This document shows, in pieces, positions 58,297 to 64,000 of a stretch of DNA of 64,000 nucleotides. The notes under the pieces were generated by a model. The model ran no database searches. It worked only from the letters and a program-made list of their open reading frames with translations, and had not been told where the DNA came from. This DNA is from Saxidomus purpurata. Lineage: Eukaryota > Mollusca > Bivalvia > Venerida > Veneridae. Within the stretch, counting starts at the first letter, position 1, and every line of letters begins with the position of its first letter. The position numbers and the translations under genes were made by a program. The stretch is taken from assembly GCA_022818135.1 (NCBI GenBank), contig JAFMSR010000008.1:29668613-29732612 (forward strand), given 5' to 3'.

Positions 58297-59290
58297 CCTA
58301 TATACGCCTTTGTAAAACAAATGATCCCCCCGGGCAAGGTCAATTTTGACCCCAGGGGCATAATTTGAAAAAACTTTGAAGAGGTCTACTAGGCAATGCT
58401 ACATGCCAAATATCTAAGCTCTAGGCCTTGTGGTTTCAGAGAAAAAGATTTTTAAAATTTTCCCTATATAAGCCTATGTAAAACTAAGTGACCCCCGGTG
58501 CGGGGTCAATTTTAACCCAGGGGTCATAATTTGAACAATCTTGGTAGAGGTCCACTAGCCAATGCTACATGCCACATATCTAAGCTCTAGGCCTTGTGGT
58601 TTCAAAGAAGAAGATTTTTAAAGTTTTTACTATATGTAAAACTAAGTGATCCCCGGTGCGGGGTCAATTTTGATACGAGGGTCATAATTTGAACAATCTT
58701 GGTAGAGGTCCACTAGCCAATGCTACATGCCAAATATCTAAGCTCTAGGCCTTGTGGTTTCAGAGAAGAAGATTTTTAAAGTTTTTCCTATATATTCCTA
58801 TGCAAAACTAAGTGACCCCCGGGGCGGGGTCAATTTTGACCCGGGGGTCATAATTTGAACAATCTTGGTAGAAGTCCACTAGACAATGCAAGATGCCAAA
58901 TATCTTAGCTCTAGGCCTTGTGGTTTCAGAGAAGAAGATTTTTAAAGTTTTTCCTATATATGCCTATGCAAAAACTAAGTGCCCACCTGCGCGGAGTCAA
59001 TTTTGACCCGGGGGTCATAATTTGAACAATCTTGGTAGAAGTCTACTAGACAATGCTACATGCCAAATATCTTAGCTCTAGGCCTTGTGGTTTCAGAGAA
59101 GAAGATTTTTAAAGTTTTTCCTATATATGCCTATGCAAAAACTAAGAGCCCACCCGCGCGGGGTCAATTTTGACCCGGGGGTCATAATTTGAACAATCTT
59201 GGTAGAGGTCCACTAGACGATGCTACATGCCAACTATCTATGCTCTAGGCCTTGTGGTTTCAGAGAAGAAGATTTTTAAAGTTTTTCCTA
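58290..59290 (+). repeat. Six tandem units of about 165 bp
   Basis: Each unit has GGGGTCAATTTTGACCC, GGGTCATAATTTGAACAATC, TTGGTAGAGGTCCACTAG, AATGCTACATGCCAAATATC, CTCTAGGCCTTGTGGTTTC and AGAAGAAGATTTTTAAAG. Units are clearly diverged, so the array is not recent. Confidence 0.9.
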
Positions 59291-59344
59291 TTTGTTGCCA
59301 TAGCAACCAGAGTTCTGCATGGAATGGAATTCTTTGAACAACTT

Positions 59345-59630
59345 TGCGCACCATAAACCGGTTTAAGCTCCCCAGTGGTGTTTTTGCCACTGACCGTTCC
59401 AAGGCGGTGCCCCACTGTGTTCCGTTAATTGTTCGTTTTGTCCTCGTGTGTTTGCTTTGTATGCTTGTGTGTGTTGGTAGTGTATGTTTGTGTGTGTACA
59501 TGATTGTGTGTGTGTGTGTGTGTGTGCGTGTGTGTGTTGGTGGTGTGCACTTCTGGGTGCTGTGGGGCTCGTTTTGGGGAGGCTGCGTTTTTGGTACGTG
59601 GCATTCCCTGTTTGATATTATTTTTGTTTT
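59345..59630 (+). mobile_element. (CA/GT)n-cored element, copy 10
   Basis: Truncated at TGCGCACCATAAACC, short GT core, complete fixed end. It is inserted between the last core unit and the 3' part of the tandem-cored element, whose sequence resumes at GATAGATTTTCATGC. Confidence 0.85.
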
Positions 59631-60041
59631 GATAGATTTTCATGCAAGGAACATCCCTGCAAAGTCTCATCAACATTGGCCCAGTGGTTTCAGAGGAGAT
59701 GTCGTTTGAAGGAAATGGTGGACGGACGGACGGAATGCGATCCTAATAGCTCACTCTGGCACTTTGTGCCAGGTGAGCTAAAAACACACAGGAAAATAAG
59801 TCTAAACTACAGAATAGAGACGGCGATTGACCATCTGTTCTCTAGACGAGTGGACCCGCCCAATAGAGAGCAGATCCAGCCCGAAAGGTATCAAACCGTA
59901 CGTTGATCCCAACGACCTGTTAGTGCCAAACACCAACAGATTGTAGAAACTTTTGTTGAACCTGACCTGAAAATATATTAAATATAAATATTTGTATAAC
60001 TGTATATTTTTATTATTCATTACAAAATCCTGAAGTATGGA

Positions 60042-60220
60042 TAGTGCGGTAGTAATGAATAATGATTGTGTGTGTGTGTGTGTGTGTGTGTTGTGTGTGT
60101 GTGTGTGCGTGTGTGTTTGTGTTGGTGGTGTGCACTTCTGGGTGCTGTGGGGCTCGTTTTGGGGAGGCTGCGTTTTTGGTACGTGGCATTCCCTGTTTGA
60201 TATTATTTTTGTTTTTTTTT
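60042..60220 (+). mobile_element. (CA/GT)n-cored element, copy 11, with duplicated flank
   Basis: The element part begins at the GT core (60067) and runs to the fixed end. The preceding 25 bp (AGTGCGGTAGTAATGAATAA then TGATT) recur at 60273-60297 before copy 12. Confidence 0.8.
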
Positions 60221-60272
60221 GTTTTTTTGTTGCAATACTGAAAAGGAACGAATCCCTGATCCTGAACAAGAC

Positions 60273-60295
60273 TAGTGCGGTAGTAATGAATAATG

Positions 60296-60333
<38 letters not shown>

Positions 60334-60458
60334 GTGTGTGTGTGTGTGTGCGTGTGTGTTTGTGTTGGTGGTGTGCACTTCTGGGTGCTGTGGGGTTCGT
60401 TTTGGGGAGGCTGCGTTTTTGGTACGTGGCATTCCCTGTTTGATATTATTTTTGTTTT
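60273..60458 (+). mobile_element. (CA/GT)n-cored element, copy 12
   Basis: The same 25-bp 5' flank as copy 11, then GT core and fixed end; its 3' flank differs from that of copy 11. Confidence 0.8.
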
Positions 60459-60690
60459 CAGACCTAGAAACTGTATATGATGATACAGAGAAGAATTTCC
60501 ACAGAGTCCATTTTAGAGAGACGTCTTGGGACAATATCTAAAGAAATCATTGCAAACCCAAGGACTATTTCAAATGAAAATAAAGAAACTAAAATAAGAG
60601 TTAGAAACCTAAAGTTAGATGTTAGGACCTTAAACAAAGACTCACAAAATAATAATGGTATCCCTTGAAACCCAGATCTTAGAGCTGCGG
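60459..60690. other. Unassigned AT-rich stretch
   Basis: Short open frames only, one with a basic stretch (NPRTISNENKETKIRVR). Might be part of the Penelope-like element upstream region. Confidence 0.3.
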
Positions 60691-60699
60691 ATGAGAACC

Positions 60700-61482
60700 A
60701 ATTCCCATTCCAGAAACTTTTTGTGTTAAATGGTGTCGTCGTGAGAATGCTGATCCAAATGCATTAACGTCTTGGAAACGAAGTATTTTTAACATTGTCG
60801 ATTCTCGTATAAAATTTTACCAAACAAATGAACACCTACTTCCATCAAAACCCAAGTTTACTTTAAGACATCTGAAAAAGGAAATCCAAGAATTTCATTC
60901 TAAGTATGTCTTAGTTCCAGCAGACAAGGCGGCCAACAATATTATCATCATTTGACGCCTACATTATATTAATGTTTTACAAAACGAACTAAATAGCACT
61001 AAAGCTTATATATTGAGTCCTTCCGATGAACAAAATGTGGTCACTGATCACATCAGTGAAGTTTCTAATTTGAAAGTTCGTATAGATGATCAACATATTA
61101 AACTTCCTACTATGTACTGGATTCCTAAATTACATAAACAACCATATAAAGCTCGTTTCATCGCTAATTCAAGCTCTTGTACCACTACAAATATTTCAAA
61201 ACTATTAACATCTTGCCTAACTGCTATAAAAGCCCACGTGAAAAGATATTGTGATAAAGTATACGAAAACTCTGGTAAACATTTATTTTGGTCGATCAAA
61301 AATTCTGGCGAAATCCTGGATAAGTTTAAAGTTAATAATTACAAAGTAACTTCAGTCAGTACATACGATTTTTCTACTCTGTATACCACTTTACCACATC
61401 ATTTGATAAATGACAAGCTAACTGCCCTAATTCAAAAGACTTTTGCCAGGGAGAATACTACATTTCTCGCCTGCAATTTCGA
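60700..61482 (+). pseudogene. Penelope-like element, N-terminal part and RT start
   Basis: 60700-61010 reads KFCVKWCRRENAD, then FTLRHLKKEIQEFHSKYVLV, PADKAANNIIII, one TGA near 60954 where a tryptophan is expected, and RLHYINVLQNELNSTKAY. From 61013 the frame continues MSPSDEQNVVTDH, TMYWIPKLHKQPYKARFIAN, SSCTTTNISKLLTSCL, FWSIKNSGEILDKF, motif A TYDFSTLYTTLPHHLI, then FLACNFDK. At that point the (CA/GT)n copy interrupts it and the PLE does not resume. It covers a part of the protein that does not overlap the fragment at 36.2-36.7 kb. Catalytic aspartates beyond motif A are missing. Confidence 0.75.
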
Positions 61483-61572
61483 TAAAAACAAAAATAATAT
61501 CAAACAGGGAATGCCACGTACCAAAAACGCAGCCTCCCCAAAACGAGCCCCACAGCACCCAGAAGTGCACAC
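61483..61572 (-). mobile_element. (CA/GT)n-cored element, copy 13, terminal part
   Basis: Fixed end to AGAAGTGCACAC, no CA core. It sits exactly between the Penelope-like fragment and the gag-like remnant. Confidence 0.85.
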
Positions 61573-62210
61573 TCCTCATCTTGACAGAGGCCGAGGGTTT
61601 AGAACGAATAACAATCCCTGAAGGATGAAAATATAACAACATTGATTGAACCCAGAACTGCAATGATCAATATCGTAGCAGGTCCACATATAATGCTTCA
61701 CAAATGAATAACTTTAGACCAGAAAGTAGGACACCTTCAAACTCAAACGACAATAGAATTGACAGGAATTTAAGATCGGGAAATGATAACAGGTCTTCGT
61801 GGAGGTCCACATCAGTTCCAAAACCACAGGGGCCTAAAGCGTAAGTTAAGAATCTTAAAAATGAAGGCTTTTACATACCAGCTAAATTACAAAGTTAAGA
61901 ATCTTAAAAATGAAGGCTTTTACATACCAGCTAAATTACAAAGTTTGCAATAACTATTTTACTTGACGCAGGTGACAATGCTACAATTGTACACAAACAT
62001 TTAATCAACAAGCTTCCAGACAATTTAAAGCCTGAAATACTTCATGTAACGGAAAATGTTAAGAGTCACAGGTGACACCGCCCCATTTCATGGAAAAGCA
62101 TAAGTAACTTTAGAGATAGGAACAAAAACACAAAAATAATATCAACAATTTGAGATATGGATATTATAAGCAGACATTCCAATTGATCTTATCCTCGGAA
62201 GAGATTTTAA
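61573..62210 (+). pseudogene. Ty3-like gag tail and retropepsin remnant
   Basis: Broken frames read HLDRGRGFRTNNNP, then RPESRTPSNSNDNRIDRNL and RSSWRSTSVPKPQGP (basic gag tail), KNLKNEGFYIPAKLQ twice, LLDAGDNATIVHKHLINKLP (retropepsin active-site strand, usually DTG or DSG, here DAG) and IPIDLILGRDF (the second flap strand). Several stops and frameshifts lie between. No RT, integrase or LTR is visible. It ends at GRDF where the next (CA/GT)n copy begins. Confidence 0.6.
61843..61940. repeat. 49-bp tandem duplication in the gag-protease linker
   Basis: Two perfect units (AAGTTAAGAATCTTAAAAAT to CAGCTAAATTAC) with starts at 61843 and 61892. It would duplicate KNLKNEGFYIPAKLQ and shift the frame. 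Confidence 0.9.
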
Positions 62211-62615
62211 AGTTTTTAAATCCCACTGGGACGAACCTGTTTTGATTTCTGTCCTCTGGCCTGTTTCGTCGGGCCCTTAAGGGTGTTTCTCTTGGTGCTC
62301 TGCCTTCTGCAAAGGCATTGAGTACATACGTTTTTTGGTTCTCAAGGTTTGCTTTTTATATATTTATACACGAGCATTTTTGTGTTTTACATACCATGCC
62401 TTTTGTTTCCATTGCGTGTGTTAGAGATTCACCTAGCAGGGATTACTTTTATTTACACTGTCCTGTGACTTTGGAACATGGTGGGGGTAAGAGTGAGGTT
62501 GGGTGCGCACCATAAACCGGTTTAAGCTCCCCAGTGGTGTTTTTGCCACTGACCGTTCCAAGGCGGTGCCCCACTGTGTTCCTTTAATTGTTCGTTTTGT
62601 CCTTGTGTGTTGGTG

Positions 62616-62658
<43 letters not shown>

Positions 62659-62759
62659 TGTGTGTTGGTGGTGTGCACTTCTGGGTGCTGTGGGGCTCGT
62701 TTTGGGGAGGCTGCGTTTTTGGTACGTGGCATTCCCTGTTTGATATTATTTTTGTTTTT
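62211..62759 (+). mobile_element. (CA/GT)n-cored element, copy 14, longest contiguous
   Basis: Runs from AGTTTTTAAATCCCACTGGG through CCTTAAGGGTGTTTCTC, ACATACCATGCCTTTTG, GGAACATGGTGGGGGTAAG, CACCATAAACCGGTTTAAGC and a GT core of about 40 bp to the fixed end. This is the best template for the family consensus. Copy 1 shows that the family extends at least slightly further 5'. There is also an isolated scrap of the fixed end (AAAAATAATATCAA) at 62131-62147. Confidence 0.85.
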
Positions 62760-62841
62760 ATCTTAGCCCAGAACTGTGACCTTTTAAGCAAACAAATACT
62801 TAGTTTCAAACGTCAATGAAGTTTACATGAGCAGAATAGCC

Positions 62842-63222
62842 TTAAAGGGACATACCCTATAAATAATGCCAAACTAAATAACCTCCAAAACATAAATACA
62901 TGTTATATAATCTTTGGAAGTATTATAATTTAGCTTCAAAGTTTCAGCTATGCATACCCAGTCATTTTCGATAAAATCAGCGGTTTAAAATATGTTGCTG
63001 TTCCGTTAACCATTCAATAGTCTATGTAAAATTGTTGTTGTTCAATTAATGGGTGGATGCGATTTATTACAGAAAGCCTCTGTATTGATTAATTGTGGTA
63101 AAATTACGCATTTTTCGCCATAGGTTCTTCTTTGAAATTGTATTTATTCATCATTTTACGTTCATTGAACACATAATCTGTTTCGAGAATATAATCTGCT
63201 AGATGTAGGGAGTGCCCTTTTA
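62842..63222 (+). mobile_element. TTAA-MITE family A, copy 5
   Basis: TTAAAGGGACATACCCTATA start, CGATAAAATCAGCGGTTTAA inside, AGATGTAGGGAGTGCCC at the end. Confidence 0.8.
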
Positions 63223-63577
63223 TAGGGACATACCCTATAACTGATATCGAACTAAACAAACAAATAATAGAATCGTTTGAAGTATAATAACCTAAACTAA
63301 ACCTTTGAGCTATGCATTCCCAGTCATTATCGATAAAATCAGCGGTTTAAAATATACTGCAGTACCGTAAACCATTCGATAATATTTGTAGTTGTACAAT
63401 TAATGGGTGGATGCGAGTTATTACAGTTAGCTTCTATATTGATAAATTGTGGTAAAATTACGCATTTTTCGCCATAGTTTTCTTTGAAATTGTTTTTATT
63501 TATCATTTTACGTTCATTGAACACATAATCTATGTATCGAGAAATTAATCTGCTAGATATATGAAGTGCCTCTTTAA
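63221..63577 (+). mobile_element. TTAA-MITE family A, copy 6, directly adjacent
   Basis: Starts TATAGGGACATACCCTATAA at the end of copy 5 and ends GAAGTGCCTCTTTAA. Tandem placement suggests insertion into, or duplication of, the neighbouring copy. Confidence 0.8.
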
Positions 63578-63638
63578 TACCAGAAACTTGAAGCCATTAA
63601 AAAAAAAGTCATTCTAGAACTTTTAACAGAAATTACTA

Positions 63639-64000
63639 TTAAAGCTGCTCGCTCTCAGTTACCGTTAAAAAAATATTTTTCCAAAAAATTGACATTCTTA
63701 TACATAAATATAAAACTAAAGGCTAGAATAAAAAATACGCAAAAATCTAGGTAGGAATTTGCAGAAATCGATAGAAAAGTTCGGTTACACGGCATCACTA
63801 CACTATATGTTTATATTGAAATTTCAAAAGCGTTTGCAACGCTTTAGAATTTGGTAGCGTATTTTTTGAAATTTAGGTATATACCTGACATTAATTTATA
63901 CTGGAGCCTTTTTATATGATCATATGTTCTAAAATACGTTATTTACATACAGTTTAAAGAACTTTATTTTTTTACGGAAATCTGAGAGCGACAAGCTTTA
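63639..64000 (-). mobile_element. TTAA-MITE family B, copy cut by window end
   Basis: TTAAAGCTGCTCGCTCTCAG at the left and CTGAGAGCGACAAGCTTTA at the window edge; the interior is the reverse of the 51.1 kb copy. Confidence 0.8.

Larger units (their letters stand above)
58115..59784 (+). mobile_element. Palindromic-ended, tandem-cored dispersed element
   Basis: Opens ACAAGAGGGCCAAGATGGCC and TATATCGCTCACCTTGG. A core of six tandem units follows (58290-59290), then a unique 3' part (GTGGTTTCAGAGGAGATGTCG, GACGGACGGACGG) and a terminal hairpin (59747-59780; AGCTCAC, CTGGCAC, loop TTT, complement) followed by AAAA. Short GCTCACC/GGTGAGC sequences near both ends are inverted. Hairpin 3' ends with tandem cores are typical of Helitron/Helentron-type and bivalve 'pearl' non-autonomous elements. 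Two (CA/GT)n copies have inserted into it. Confidence 0.65.

Noticed and set aside
59344..59709. Recurrent frame beginning RTINRFKLPSGVFATD in several (GT)n copies as a possible element protein
   Set aside because: It needs TTG or GTG starts in most copies, crosses the microsatellite, and the opposite strand is equally open. Several copies are too truncated to encode it.

Overview
The window looks like animal genomic DNA, most probably from a bivalve mollusc. The reasons are: AT-rich sequence with very little coding; intronless-looking immunity-related GTPase (IRG) genes; several LINE lineages with C-terminal CCHC knuckles; Penelope-like RT fragments; tRNA-derived SINEs; and tandem-repeat-cored dispersed elements whose style I know from bivalve assemblies. 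Species cannot be fixed from this sequence. Only two genes look intact and host-like: the paired IRG GTPases on the minus strand at 37157-38386 and 46787-48028. Nearly everything else is mobile or repetitive DNA, often nested.

Layout. 93-5950 is the left part of an old segmental duplication, itself split by about 3.4 kb (1080-4520) that contains a tRNA-derived SINE. 5950-36688 is about 30.7 kb of elements that interrupts that duplication. It holds a cluster of a (CA/GT)n-cored repeat, a LINE with inverted ORF1 and RT pieces, a KMT5A-like SET exon, a long minus-strand LINE carrying a hAT insertion and an in-frame (GT)n-element insertion, a 2.5 kb terminal-inverted-repeat element, an array of CGTCCGC-containing units, a decayed Mutator-like element with Ulp1 peptidase and PHD finger, two AGTAGC-type arrays, and a Penelope-like fragment. 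36688-38450 resumes the duplication with IRG copy A. 40200-43020 is a TTCGCA-rich repeat split by a third LINE. 43040-48060 is the second copy of the duplication, ending in IRG copy B, with its own 1.25 kb insertion carrying large palindromes. 48600-51473 holds TTAA-flanked MITEs around a 500-N gap. 52959-62759 is a second dense cluster of the (CA/GT)n element, including a pure (CA)n tract of about 440 bp, inserted in or near a palindromic-ended tandem-cored element, a Penelope-like RT fragment and a Ty3-like gag/protease remnant. 62842-64000 repeats the TTAA-MITE pair.

How it fits together. The two IRG genes are paralogues made by local duplication of at least 5 kb, and both keep the GTPase motifs. 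The mobile elements mainly record order of events: LINE first, then hAT and (GT)n copies into it; palindromic element first, then (GT)n copies into it; duplication first, then about 30 kb of insertions. The least familiar things here are the (CA/GT)n-cored element (about 14 copies sharing one fixed end and variable truncation at the other) and the Mutator-like element with Ulp1 and PHD modules next to an SGNH-like exon and CGTCCGC repeats. All comparisons were made by eye; no database search was run.
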